17,814 nucleotides of DNA from the NCBI GenBank assembly GCA_002717305.1, contig PBDH01000048.1, positions 14,802 through 32,615 on the forward strand. The letters run 5' to 3'. The position numbers and the translations under genes are program-made. This stretch comes from Gammaproteobacteria bacterium. GTDB lineage: Bacteria; Pseudomonadota; Gammaproteobacteria; Pseudomonadales; Litorivicinaceae. Of the stretch, positions 7,015 through 14,331 are shown in pieces (position 1 is the first letter of the stretch; each line of letters begins with the position of its first letter). Below the pieces are notes generated by a model, which saw only the letters and a program-made list of their open reading frames with translations, searched no databases and had not been told where the DNA came from.

Positions 7015-7398
7015 GTGGAGTTTATTTTAGATATTCAAGGTCGTCCCACCCCGCGACCTCGATTTAATGGCAAAATGGCTTATATGCCAAAAGCCTACAC
7101 GGATTATCAAAAAACCCTTGTCAATTTAATCAAGGCTAAAAATTTATCCAATGGGGATTTTTGTCGAATCCACATGGTTTTCCACTTTTCTTATCCTAAG
7201 TCTACACCGAAATACAGGAGAATAGATGGATTGCCTTTGAGACAAAAATTTGACGGGGACAACCTTGCGAAAGGTGTAATGGATGCTTTAGAAAAAGCAG
7301 GAATGGTAGAGGATGATAGGCAGTTTTATCAAGTTCGGGTGGACAAGTATCGTACAACCGAAACAAGCAAAATTCATGTAAAGCTATGGGAATGTTAG
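7015..7398 (+). CDS. rusA: RusA-like Holliday junction resolvase
   Basis: 127 residues from GTG at 7015. It has the RusA layout: an N-terminal strand followed by GRPTPRPRF, then KFDGDNLAKGVMDALEKAG and VEDDRQ. The acidic residues D80, D82, D90 and D100/D101 match the metal-binding Asp cluster that cuts four-way DNA junctions in this family; length is normal (about 120). The frame extends back to a TTG at 6931, but that would run through the membrane-protein gene and add a non-homologous basic stretch. GTG at 7015 leaves a one-base gap after the preceding stop. GTG at 6994 is an alternative. Likely role: resolving recombination or replication intermediates before packaging. Confidence 0.88.
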   Translation: MEFILDIQGRPTPRPRFNGKMAYMPKAYTDYQKTLVNLIKAKNLSNGDFCRIHMVFHFSYPKSTPKYRRIDGLPLRQKFDGDNLAKGVMDALEKAGMVEDDRQFYQVRVDKYRTTETSKIHVKLWEC

Positions 7399-7697
7399 AC
7401 CCACACGACATCAAATCCTTTATCAATAGGCATATTGAAGAAATTTGTGAATACTATGGTGTGCATAGAGAACTTGTGTTTACATCACGCAGTAAAGACG
7501 AGCGTCGTATGAATGCAATTTTGACGATTGTATTCTTTTTGAAAAAGCATACTATTCTTTCGCATCGAGAAATTGCAAACATTGTTCAAAAAGATGTGTC
7601 ATCTATTTCCAAATACTACAAATTCTGCATAGATTTGGACGATAAAATCCCTCAACATGCGCGGATTTTAGAAGCGATAGACACACTTAAAATATGA
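7386..7697 (+). CDS. DnaA domain IV-like HTH protein
   Basis: 103 residues. Residues 13-35 (RHIEEICEYYGVHRELVFTSR), then RMNAILTIVFFLKKHTILSHREIA and VQKDVSSISKYYKF, follow the plan of the DnaA C-terminal DNA-binding domain: a helix, the Arg-rich turn, a long helix, then a helix-turn-helix ending at the site where DnaA has the H-S-T-V motif (here V-S-S-I-S). The AAA+ domain is absent, so it cannot act as a full DnaA initiator. It could bind DnaA-box-like sites at the phage origin, or act as a transcription factor. ATG at 7392 is an equally good start. It overlaps RusA by 13 bases and the next gene by ATGA. Confidence 0.75.
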   Translation: MGMLDPHDIKSFINRHIEEICEYYGVHRELVFTSRSKDERRMNAILTIVFFLKKHTILSHREIANIVQKDVSSISKYYKFCIDLDDKIPQHARILEAIDTLKI

Positions 7698-8542
7698 GCG
7701 AAGCACAAAGCATTGAAGATATTGAGGTTGAAGAGAAGGAAATACCAAACTTTTCTGAGGTCGTCAATTACAACCCTCTCGCCGACAATGTAGAGGAAAA
7801 AGAATATCAAAAAGTTTCCATTGAGGGCGCGGGACGTTTGCCTGACATTGAAGAGCCTATCTTTTCTCCTCCAACGCTTGAGGATATTCGACCCGAAATG
7901 TTTGAGGGTGGAGCAGATGATGAAGATGAAATTTTTGGCAAAGAGCGTCTGAATGACTTGCCAAAAGGCGACAAAAAGAAAGCCGCGAAGCAGATGACGG
8001 AAATGGTCTTGGAAGGCTATTCAAGCATTTGTTCCTTCGCGGGAGGCTTTGCAAATATGAATGAGGGCCAACTTCTGCAAATGCAGACTGAAGGCAAAAT
8101 CGACCTTCGTATGGCAGTTCCCGTAAGTCCACAGGAAGCGGTAGGTGTGGTGGACTTTGTTCAATCGTACAACACGCAGATTGATGAGGCTATGGAAGTC
8201 TCTGATGAGTTTAAGGAAAGCGTAAAAGAGCCTATGACCCGTGTCTTTGAAAAGAAAGGCTTGGGCATGACTGATGAGCAATTTTTGCTTGTCATGTTTG
8301 GTAAAGACATGATAACCAAAACCGCGACAACTCTTGCCTTGAAAAAGCAACTTGCACGAACATTAGAATTGGTGCATGAGCAGTACAAAGAGGCAGGTTC
8401 CCCACCACCACCACCACCACCTGTTCAAACCCCACCTCCACCACCACCAAGAGCAGAGAACTCTGCAACTGAAAATCGAAGGGAGCGAAGAAAAAAAGCA
8501 AAAAAAGGCAATAAGGCAAAAATTGTAGCACCCAATGATTAA
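7694..8542 (+). CDS. Acidic protein with polyproline and basic C-terminal tail
   Basis: 282 residues, not recognised. The N-terminal 90 residues are acidic and probably disordered. Residues 95-232 look like a helical domain (KQMTEMVLEGYSSICSFAGG, later DEQFLLVMFGKDMITKTATT). Two polyproline runs (237-243 and 247-252) follow, then a very basic tail (NRRERRKKAKKGNKAKI). The polyproline linker plus basic tail suggests an extended arm reaching nucleic acid or a membrane surface. The middle domain contains two mild hydrophobic stretches, but no convincing transmembrane segment. It lies between the DnaA-like gene and the glycosyltransferases, and its overlaps on both sides indicate co-transcription. 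Confidence 0.78.
   Translation: MSEAQSIEDIEVEEKEIPNFSEVVNYNPLADNVEEKEYQKVSIEGAGRLPDIEEPIFSPPTLEDIRPEMFEGGADDEDEIFGKERLNDLPKGDKKKAAKQMTEMVLEGYSSICSFAGGFANMNEGQLLQMQTEGKIDLRMAVPVSPQEAVGVVDFVQSYNTQIDEAMEVSDEFKESVKEPMTRVFEKKGLGMTDEQFLLVMFGKDMITKTATTLALKKQLARTLELVHEQYKEAGSPPPPPPPVQTPPPPPPRAENSATENRRERRKKAKKGNKAKIVAPND
8402..8449 (+). repeat. CCA/CCT triplet tract encoding polyproline
   Basis: Seven proline codons, three spacer codons (Val-Gln-Thr) and six more proline codons, nearly all CCA. The low-complexity tract is prone to slippage, so its length may vary between relatives. Confidence 0.8.
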
Positions 8543-9278
8543 GGCAGTTGTAAACTTTGACATTGGATGCTACGAACAAGTCCTTGAGCCTTCCTTCCCA
8601 AATCCAACGTGGGATTTTTACACTTTTACCGACTTGCCAAGCAGAGAGCATCGCAAATGCTCAAATGAATACTTTTTCGAGCCTCTTTTGATTGAAAATG
8701 ACGAATTGGAAGGTCTATCGCCAAAAAGGAGGGCAAGTTATTACAAAGCACATGCGCTAACACTTCTTGAAAAAATTACGGGAATAGACTATGACTTGGT
8801 TGTTACCATTGATTCAAATGTTGAAATTGTTGGTGATTTAGATGAATTTGTAGATGCTCACCACTCTAATTATGATATTTCTATGCCACCGCATCCCGAT
8901 TGTAAAAACTATTTGCAAGAGGTGGAGAAAATCAGGCGTATTCACGAATCAAGCGGAAAGTGGATAGAAACAGACGATAATATGGAAGAGTCCATAGATT
9001 TCATGTCATTGATGGGCCACAAATTTGACAACGGCTATCATGAATCTACAATGAGCGTAAGGACAAACAACAAGAGGGTAAAGTCATTTGAGAAGGCATG
9101 GGCAAAGAATTACTTGGAAATGGCAACAAGGAGAGACCAACCTTCGCTTGCTTTGACTCGTCAGGAAAAAAAGTCGCTTTTATTTAACACTTTGCCTCAA
9201 CCCTTGAATCATACGTGGCAATCCCCATTTTTTCGTAAACCCCACATTTACAATGAAAAAGGCAGTAATAAGCTATAA
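8535..9278 (+). CDS. Glycosyltransferase-like protein (TOD1/MUCI70, DUF616-like), copy 1
   Basis: 247 residues. It begins with a Rossmann-like strand (MIKAVVNFDIGCYEQ), followed by WDFYTFTD, a basic acceptor-side motif (SPKRRASYYKAH), the putative metal/nucleotide-sugar site VVTIDSNVEIVGD (D93-x-N95) and RRDQPSL (199-205). These are the landmarks of GT-A-like DUF616 proteins, which transfer sugars to glycans or glycoproteins. There is no signal or membrane helix, so it should be cytoplasmic. It is paralogous to the next gene by shared layout, and overlaps its neighbours by 8 and 26 bases. The donor and acceptor cannot be read from the sequence. Confidence 0.72.
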   Translation: MIKAVVNFDIGCYEQVLEPSFPNPTWDFYTFTDLPSREHRKCSNEYFFEPLLIENDELEGLSPKRRASYYKAHALTLLEKITGIDYDLVVTIDSNVEIVGDLDEFVDAHHSNYDISMPPHPDCKNYLQEVEKIRRIHESSGKWIETDDNMEESIDFMSLMGHKFDNGYHESTMSVRTNNKRVKSFEKAWAKNYLEMATRRDQPSLALTRQEKKSLLFNTLPQPLNHTWQSPFFRKPHIYNEKGSNKL

Positions 9279-9951
9279 TTTTGGCAATTATGATGTTGTC
9301 GCTCCGATTGAATGGAAAACAAGCGGTTGGGAGTACGTTCTTTTTTGCGACAAAGATTTAGAAAATGTGCCCGACGGATGGAAAATTGTCGTTTTACCTG
9401 ATGACTTTTTTTTCAGCGAAGACCCCAAGCGGAGAGCGAACCAAATTAAATATTCGCCCTTCACTACATTCTTGGAGCAGTTAGACCAAGAATTAGACCT
9501 TGTTGTCGTCATGGATGCAAACATGACAATATGTGGGGATATGGATGGCTTTGTGGACACTTACTGCATGAGTACAATGGATGGGGTGTTCTTAACTCAC
9601 CCGACTCTGCAAAATGCTTATGAAGACCTCGATTTGTGCGCCAAGTTGCAAAAAGACGACCCTAATGAGTTGGTCAAAACACACACACATCTTGAGTCTC
9701 AAGGTTATTCGTCACAAGGGCAATACTTTCAAACGGGGGTAAGTATTCGTCGAAACACCTCTGCGTGGAAAATCATTGAGTATTTCTTCTACAAGGAATA
9801 TGTGAAATTGACAAAGCGAGACCAACCCGTTATGAATTTTCTTCGTTGGAAGTATGATGTTTTGGATTTGAATTTGATTGATGTCACTCATATCGAAGAA
9901 TATTTGAGATACGAGAAACACCACTTTGAAGATGTCGTGGAAGCCACCTAA
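9253..9951 (+). CDS. Glycosyltransferase-like protein (TOD1/MUCI70, DUF616-like), copy 2
   Basis: 232 residues with the same order of motifs as its upstream neighbour: MKKAVISYNFGNYD, WEYVLFCD, SEDPKRRANQIKYSP, the Asp motif VVVMDANMTICGD (D88-x-N90) and KRDQPVM (188-194). A Gly-rich segment (SQGQYFQTGVSIRRNTSA, 154-171) matches the catalytic-face loop found before the RDQ motif in copy 1. The two copies look like an old tandem duplication that has diverged widely. Cytoplasmic, inverting or retaining mechanism unknown. It overlaps the next gene by 26 bases. Confidence 0.74.
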   Translation: MKKAVISYNFGNYDVVAPIEWKTSGWEYVLFCDKDLENVPDGWKIVVLPDDFFFSEDPKRRANQIKYSPFTTFLEQLDQELDLVVVMDANMTICGDMDGFVDTYCMSTMDGVFLTHPTLQNAYEDLDLCAKLQKDDPNELVKTHTHLESQGYSSQGQYFQTGVSIRRNTSAWKIIEYFFYKEYVKLTKRDQPVMNFLRWKYDVLDLNLIDVTHIEEYLRYEKHHFEDVVEAT

Positions 9952-10663
9952 GATTTTAGTTGGTGCGCCAACTGCGGATGTCAAAAACTATTGTGCAGAG
10001 GATTGGGTTGAAAATGTAAAACGCTTTCTTTACCCAACTGAAGTCGATGTGTTTCTTGCTGACAATAGTGAATCCAAGGGCAACGAAAAATATCTGAAAA
10101 GTTTGGGCGCACAATCCCAAAGGGTAAATTTCGCTCCTGATGACCCTATAATCAGTCGCATTACAAAGGGGCACAATCTTGTTAGGCAAAAGGCATTAGA
10201 GGGCGGTTACGATTTCCTTTTGCACCTTGAAACAGACATATTTCCCCCTGATGATGTTTTGATTCGATTGCTTGCCCATCGCAAACCAGTTGTCGGGGCG
10301 AGTTATGACGTTTTTGATTGGCATGATAGAGAGCCTGTTATGATTCAAATCAAAGAAGAACATGATGAGGAACCAAGTGGCGCACACGTCAAAGGCAAGC
10401 ATAATTTACTTGCGTATGATGGGAACCTCACGCAAGCGTGGGCAAATGGTATTGGTTGCGTTCTAATTCATAGGAGCATCCTTGAACTCATTGAATTTAG
10501 GTACGATAAAGACCGCGATGGATTTTGCGATAGTTGGTTTGCTTATGACCTTCGGGCAAAAGGGATTCCAATGTATGTTGACACGAGCATTTACGCTTAC
10601 CATCAAAACAAGGATTGGAGAAAATTTGGTAATGAATTTGTAAGTAAAGTACACACCTATTGA
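9926..10663 (+). CDS. Family-2-like glycosyltransferase
   Basis: 245 residues (ATG at 9926; ATG at 9932 equally possible). A GT-A fold is supported by PKILVGAPTAD, then DVFLADNSE, an R-x-x-G-x-N-like segment (SRITKGHNLVRQKAL), LLHLETDIFPPDD containing a DxD-equivalent (E102-T-D104), ANGIGCVLIHRSILE (the G-x-G-x-x-x-x-R step common in GT2 enzymes) and a late CDSWFAYDLRAKG...YAYH carrying the expected acidic base and metal-binding His. It has no membrane anchor. As third in a row after two DUF616-like genes, it suggests a dedicated short glycan pathway, perhaps for capsid, spike or host envelope. It ends one base before the next start. Confidence 0.8.
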   Translation: MKMSWKPPKILVGAPTADVKNYCAEDWVENVKRFLYPTEVDVFLADNSESKGNEKYLKSLGAQSQRVNFAPDDPIISRITKGHNLVRQKALEGGYDFLLHLETDIFPPDDVLIRLLAHRKPVVGASYDVFDWHDREPVMIQIKEEHDEEPSGAHVKGKHNLLAYDGNLTQAWANGIGCVLIHRSILELIEFRYDKDRDGFCDSWFAYDLRAKGIPMYVDTSIYAYHQNKDWRKFGNEFVSKVHTY

Positions 10664-10664
10664 A

Positions 10665-10970
10665 ATGGCAAAAACAAAAGAACTTTTGATGAAAGAGGTT
10701 TCTCCGAACAAAGAAACAAACACTCAAAAATTTGCGGTATTTCAAAACAGGATTTTTAAGCAACAGGGATACATTGATGCCCTGCAAAACCTGTTAGATA
10801 AATCAAAAGAGAACGCCTCATCAAAAAACACCTCTGACCTTGAAAAAGCAAGGCTTTGGGTTGACGTATTTGAAGTAGAACAAAAATTGATGGCTCAAAA
10901 ATCAATTCTTGCTCAACACATTCGGTATTTGCACGAATTGAAAAAAGCTGAAGATGAGCAGGATTTGTAA
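10665..10970 (+). CDS. Small coiled-coil protein
   Basis: 101 residues, not recognised. It is mostly helical and charged: residues 20-50 (KFAVFQNRIFKQQGYIDALQ) and 60-98 (DLEKARLWVDVFEVEQKLMA) have heptad-like spacing of Leu/Val/Ile and no Pro after the first 20 residues. There is no membrane segment or Cys. It overlaps the ATPase gene by 17 bases, so it may be made with the ATPase and could be a packaging accessory or scaffold; this is inferred from position only. Confidence 0.75.
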   Translation: MAKTKELLMKEVSPNKETNTQKFAVFQNRIFKQQGYIDALQNLLDKSKENASSKNTSDLEKARLWVDVFEVEQKLMAQKSILAQHIRYLHELKKAEDEQDL

Positions 10971-11763
10971 GTTAGGAGTTGCGGTAGGTAAAAAGGGTAT
11001 CGGTAAGACATATCAAACTACCGAAATGATGAAGCAGTACGTCCGAGGCGGTAACGGGATAAAACCTCGGCGCGTTTTGATATTGGATGTGAATGATGAA
11101 TTTGAGGAGTTCAAGGCAATGAGCGTGAAGGATGTTGAAATTTTTAGCGTCCATCCGCGAATCGAAATACGGCGCATTCGTCCTTTTAAGGATGATGGCA
11201 CACGAATGACTCTACGGGACATTGCGGACACTCTCTACACAATTTTAGACAAGTATCGAGGGGGTATGTTGCTAATTGAAGACATTAACAAATACATTTC
11301 TGACCATTTGCCTAATGACCTTGTAGGTGCGATTTGCACAAATCGTCACACGAACACAGATATAATTATGCACTTCCAAAGTATTGGAAGAATCACCTCA
11401 AAGATTTGGCAGAATTTGAATTGGTTACGATTCCATAAAAATAGTGATTCAGTTGAGCGTCATAAAAACAAATTTCCTGACAAAATCGACCTATTCAGCA
11501 TTGTTGAAAGCATGGTCAATAAAAGATATTATGATGGGGATACGAGATTTTTTCTTTATATCGATGTCGATGAGGAGAAGATTCACGGAGCGTATGATGA
11601 GGAGTTGTTTAATTACGCGGTGGACGAGTATTGCAGTATGAATCACCGCCAAGTGGTCAAGCCCTACATTAATAAAAGAAATGAGAAGGGGAAGAAAATG
11701 TACACGCCACAACAAGCAATTCAAGCCGCTAAGGAGGTGTTCAAGAAAAATTACTTTCGATAA
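10954..11763 (+). CDS. FtsK/HerA/A32-type ATPase, putative genome-packaging motor
   Basis: 269 residues. Walker A is GKKGIGKT (12-19), followed by a helix. A strand VLILDVNDEF (41-50) follows; DxNxEF-like ends are common in this clade. Walker B is MLLIEDI (105-111, E109-D110), and RHTNTDIIMHFQS (131-143) supplies the conserved strand with Gln142, the sensor typical of FtsK-HerA P-loop ATPases. Size and motif order suit the small packaging ATPases of tailless membrane-containing viruses (PRD1 P9, A32-like). Zot-type proteins of filamentous phages share the P-loop but carry a membrane helix, which is absent here. Role: ATP-driven DNA entry into preformed capsids. It sits just upstream of the capsid candidate, as in several such viruses. 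Confidence 0.83.
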   Translation: MSRICKLGVAVGKKGIGKTYQTTEMMKQYVRGGNGIKPRRVLILDVNDEFEEFKAMSVKDVEIFSVHPRIEIRRIRPFKDDGTRMTLRDIADTLYTILDKYRGGMLLIEDINKYISDHLPNDLVGAICTNRHTNTDIIMHFQSIGRITSKIWQNLNWLRFHKNSDSVERHKNKFPDKIDLFSIVESMVNKRYYDGDTRFFLYIDVDEEKIHGAYDEELFNYAVDEYCSMNHRQVVKPYINKRNEKGKKMYTPQQAIQAAKEVFKKNYFR

Positions 11764-11780
11764 TTCACAATAGTTCACCT
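11763..11780 (+). repeat. 18-base intergenic element, copy 2
   Basis: ATTCACAATAGTTCACCT begins at the last base of the ATPase stop codon and matches 5671-5688 at 17 of 18 bases. Here it lies about 70 bases before the TATATTTG box rather than after a promoter, so a shared regulatory protein site or a recombination remnant are both possible. Confidence 0.6.
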
Positions 11781-11851
11781 CATCATGTGGGCAAAAAGGC
11801 AACACAATTGAGAAGTGTCAAGACTCAAAAAAAAAAATTATATTTAACTGC

Positions 11852-11859
11852 TATATTTG
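11852..11859 (+). promoter_or_regulatory. TATATTTG, -7 element candidate for the capsid operon
   Basis: Exact match to the Bacteroidota -7 element TAnnTTTG, 20 bases before the ATG at 11880. No TTG lies at the right distance upstream; an 11-base A tract (from 11827) takes that place and may act as an UP-like or bent element. The surrounding gap 11764-11879 holds no gene that I can support. Confidence 0.45.
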
Positions 11860-11879
11860 CAACGAAAATCTTTGGATAG

Positions 11880-11981
11880 ATGGACAAAAAAGAAATCAGT
11901 AAAGTGGCGTTGACCATTGTGTTTACGGCACTTGGTGTTGCAGGAGGTATGCTCCTGTATGACCGCGTTTTGCGTAAGTAA
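11880..11981 (+). CDS. 33-aa single-pass membrane peptide
   Basis: MDKKEISKVALTIVFTALGV begins this very short protein. The charged N-terminus (DKKE), one hydrophobic helix at about 8-26, and a basic end (YDRVLRK) make a complete membrane peptide. It lies alone between the TATATTTG box and the capsid candidate, the usual place of tiny structural membrane peptides in membrane-containing phages. The function is inferred from that context. The alternative is a chance open frame, but the amphipathic ordering and promoter spacing argue against it. Confidence 0.6.
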   Translation: MDKKEISKVALTIVFTALGVAGGMLLYDRVLRK

Positions 11982-12008
11982 GCCCTAATCGGAGCATTAT
12001 GGTTTCCC

Positions 12009-12024
12009 CTCCGTTGGTACGGAG
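12009..12024 (+). other. Short perfect hairpin in the capsid-gene leader
   Basis: CTCCGT, loop TGGT, ACGGAG: a 6-pair stem in the 110-base leader (11982-12091) between the 33-aa gene and the capsid candidate. It is too short and without a T-tract for termination; it may protect or position the mRNA 5' end. Nothing else was seen in this leader. Confidence 0.4.
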
Positions 12025-12091
12025 ATAGAGAATCCGCGAAGAAATAAAGCTACTAAATTCAGTTTTTCAGTAATCTTTTAAAAATACGAAC

Positions 12092-12817
12092 ATGGACTAC
12101 AATAAGTATTTCGCCCAAGCAGAGGAGGAAGCTAACGAAAGCTACCTCAACTATGGTGGATACCCTTCAGTCGATGCCGAATTTGACGATTATGTAGAGG
12201 CCGCAGGTGGTTCACAAATGTTGAACCAAACAGGTGGCGGTGCAATGGGAGGCGCACCAACGTCTCAACCATACATCATTACTCTTTCTAATACCACGAC
12301 TAACGCTATTAGCTCGAACATCATTGGTAAGGCATTTGCCAACATCACGGCTACGGGCAATGGAATTAAGACAGGTATGACGTACACGATGGGGGTAAGC
12401 GGAACGACGTATGTCGAGTTCCTTTACCAACAACTCAACAAACCATTTATTGTTGGTTTGACCTATGTGGATGCAACTTCACAAGGACAAGCCCTCAAGA
12501 CTTTGCAGTTGAAGGTTCGTGATACGAATGGTAATGTTCAGGAAAGAACCATTGTCCCAACGGTTGACCCGTATCAGCAACAAAATACAATTTTGGCCGT
12601 TCGCCAATCTTGGAGATGGGATGGATTTACGTCCATTGCCGTCGATGTTGATGCGTCGTCTTCTGTGACCTTCTACTTCTACCCATCCGAAAACGTAAAC
12701 CTTACTCGCGGACTCGCAGGTCAGTCAGTAGCCCGAGGCTACGGCAACCCGAACGTTGTCCGTCAAGACAAGGTGGTTCTTGGACAGGGTGTCGCACAGG
12801 CACTTCAGCAGGGATAA
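12092..12817 (+). CDS. Putative major capsid protein, beta-rich
   Basis: 241 residues with no recognised sequence motif. Residues 1-57 are flexible, Gly/Ala/acid-rich (AAGGSQ, TGGGAMGGAP). Residues 58-200 alternate short beta strands and turns with many Thr/Val/Tyr/Phe (QPYIITLSNTTT, TYVEFLYQQLNKPFIVGLTY, SIAVDVDASSSVTFYFYP), a pattern compatible with a jelly roll. A Gly/Arg-rich tail follows. Evidence for capsid role: position after the packaging-type ATPase, its own leader and a strong terminator right after it, and an A-rich start site expected of high expression. Length fits a single or small double jelly roll (PM2 P2 is somewhat longer). There is no membrane helix. A minor coat or spike protein is the alternative. 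Confidence 0.6.
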   Translation: MDYNKYFAQAEEEANESYLNYGGYPSVDAEFDDYVEAAGGSQMLNQTGGGAMGGAPTSQPYIITLSNTTTNAISSNIIGKAFANITATGNGIKTGMTYTMGVSGTTYVEFLYQQLNKPFIVGLTYVDATSQGQALKTLQLKVRDTNGNVQERTIVPTVDPYQQQNTILAVRQSWRWDGFTSIAVDVDASSSVTFYFYPSENVNLTRGLAGQSVARGYGNPNVVRQDKVVLGQGVAQALQQG

Positions 12818-12837
12818 TTTTATCACCGATTGACACG

Positions 12838-12879
12838 GAGAAGGTGAGGGAAATTTTTTCCTCACCTTTTCTTATTTTT
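12838..12879 (+). terminator. Rho-independent terminator after the capsid candidate
   Basis: AAGGTGAGG (12841-12849) pairs perfectly with CCTCACCTT (12860-12868) around a 10-base loop whose AAA and TTT can also pair. Three more outer pairs are possible, one a G-T. A T-rich tail (TTTTCTTATTTTTA) follows. It lies 21 bases after the stop and would give a short, abundant capsid transcript, with partial read-through to the genes beyond. Confidence 0.8.
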
Positions 12880-12898
12880 ATAGAAAAATTTTCGTGAA

Positions 12899-13456
12899 AT
12901 GAATCTTTACGCATATATCGCCTCTAACAACCCAAGAAAAGCCAATATGCTTTTAAGAAACAACGGGTTTGGAGAGGGGAAAAGCACAACTGAAATTGAA
13001 CGAAGGCTCAAGCAATACGTCAGAGAAGAAAAGGACGATGCGCTGAAAGAAATGGCAAAAATCCACCCCGATAAGGATTTACTCATGGGGGATGGAGTAA
13101 ATCGTCAGCTTTTAAATTATGCAGGAGGGGGACAGGCACAGAACTCAGGGCGTTCAGGATACTTTGGAGAAGAGTTTTTGCAGAACTTGGATACAACAAC
13201 GTATTACGGCCCAAATGCCGCTCAAAACAGGTTTAGACCGATTGCCCCTGACTTTTTCAACAATGCGATTGGAGCCTCGCAAGAGCAATTTCCACAAAAC
13301 AAATCTATGACCTCTTCTGAAGTCATGGAAATGATTAAACAATCAAACGGCGCAGATAAAAAGAAGGCGGGAGTTCTTGAGTTGTCGCAACAAGACATCA
13401 TCATGGTCATTGGCTTTGCTTTCGTTGGTTACATGATTGCTAAAAGAGGATTATGA
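12899..13456 (+). CDS. Tail-anchored membrane protein, putative virion protein
   Basis: 185 residues, not recognised. A soluble N-terminal domain contains a helical, Lys/Arg/Glu-rich part (25-60), a Gly-rich hinge (YAGGGQ, 74-79) and an Asn/Phe/Pro-rich stretch (90-135). One transmembrane helix lies at 166-181 (DIIMVIGFAFVGYMIA), and the chain ends with the basic KRGL. C-terminal anchoring in a membrane with the body on one face is the pattern repeated in the following genes. It is the first gene after the terminator, and overlaps the next by 4 bases (ATGA). Confidence 0.8.
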   Translation: MNLYAYIASNNPRKANMLLRNNGFGEGKSTTEIERRLKQYVREEKDDALKEMAKIHPDKDLLMGDGVNRQLLNYAGGGQAQNSGRSGYFGEEFLQNLDTTTYYGPNAAQNRFRPIAPDFFNNAIGASQEQFPQNKSMTSSEVMEMIKQSNGADKKKAGVLELSQQDIIMVIGFAFVGYMIAKRGL

Positions 13457-14025
13457 AGAACAAAAGAGAAGCGGCCAAGGTATTAGCACAGGTAATTGAT
13501 GAGCGCACAACGGATGTGCGTGACGCTTTGTTTGATAGTGGAGTCAACATCAGCCCCAACGCGGACAAAGAAGATATTGTAGATGCCGTAATTCCAAGTC
13601 TCGGTTCAAACAAGCGGTTACAACGTAAAATTGGAACGTTGGCTTTGGAAGTAAGCCCTCAATCCTTCCCTGATATTTCAGGGAGTCAAATGAAAAGTCA
13701 AAGCGGGGACGACACTCCATTTTTCCAAACTCCCGCAGGACAACAGACATTGCAGACGGGTGGACAAATCGCGGGGGTTGTTTTAGGTAACTTTCTTGCT
13801 CAAAAACAAGCCGAAAAAGACGCAGAATTACAACAACAACTTTTGCGTGATAAAGCCCTCGCTGACCAAGCAAATGCTGACTTGGTGAAGTCTCAACTTA
13901 ACTTGGAGAACATTCGTTTACAAGCCAAAACTGCGCTTACTCCCCAAGCTAAACTATTGATGGGCATTTTGCTTGTCGGTGCATTAGGTGCGGGTTTTTA
14001 CTTTTATCAGAAGAGCAAAAAGTAA
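13453..14025 (+). CDS. Tail-anchored membrane protein with coiled coil
   Basis: 190 residues, not recognised. A mixed N-terminal domain (1-70), a Ser/Gln/Thr-rich linker, a weak hydrophobic patch (GGQIAGVVLGNFLAQ, 103-117), a long helix likely to be coiled coil at 117-158 (Gln/Ala/Leu/Glu-rich), then one transmembrane helix at 168-185 and the basic end QKSKK. The predicted shape is a stalk on a membrane anchor. The overlap with its upstream neighbour and three-base gap to the next gene place it in the same operon. Confidence 0.8.
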   Translation: MKNKREAAKVLAQVIDERTTDVRDALFDSGVNISPNADKEDIVDAVIPSLGSNKRLQRKIGTLALEVSPQSFPDISGSQMKSQSGDDTPFFQTPAGQQTLQTGGQIAGVVLGNFLAQKQAEKDAELQQQLLRDKALADQANADLVKSQLNLENIRLQAKTALTPQAKLLMGILLVGALGAGFYFYQKSKK

Positions 14026-14028
14026 TCG

Positions 14029-14331
14029 ATGGATTCGGTTGAAGACGTTGCCTTCGAGGAGGTAGAAGAGGTCAACGAAACATCTGACCATTACGATTCT
14101 TTGCCAAAAGAGGCAAAGGAGAATATTGATAAAATACAAGGCAAAAGAAGCGTTTTTGACAATAGCGATACCAACACCTATTTATTGGGGGCGGCTTTGG
14201 GTGGTGGGTATGCCGTTTACAAAGGCAAAAAGGTGTTGTTGGGCGTGGCTTTTGGTTTAATTAGTGCATATTTTTATATCGAATATTTAGACAAACCCTC
14301 AAAAGAAAAACCCACCAATGCTGACGGCTAA
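14029..14331 (+). CDS. Small membrane protein with two hydrophobic segments
   Basis: 100 residues, not recognised. The N-terminus is strongly acidic (DSVEDVAFEEVEEVNETSD), a short basic turn follows, then hydrophobic segments at 51-65 (YLLGAALGGGYAVY) and 68-87 (KVLLGVAFGLISAYFYIEYL), separated only by a KGKK turn. Gly-rich packing suggests a helical hairpin. It overlaps the next gene by 14 bases. Probably a virion membrane component by context. Confidence 0.75.
   Translation: MDSVEDVAFEEVEEVNETSDHYDSLPKEAKENIDKIQGKRSVFDNSDTNTYLLGAALGGGYAVYKGKKVLLGVAFGLISAYFYIEYLDKPSKEKPTNADG

Noticed and set aside
8292..8651. Minus-strand frame with Trp/Val/Gly runs
   Set aside because: The runs are the complement of the CCA proline codons; no start context or homolog-like pattern.
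10954..11763. Zot-like toxin/assembly ATPase of a filamentous phage
   Set aside because: No transmembrane helix in the ATPase, and the neighbouring coat candidate is a 241-aa beta-rich protein, not a small helical coat.
12009..12024. Leader hairpin as terminator
   Set aside because: Only six pairs, no T-tract after it, and it lies just before the presumed capsid gene.
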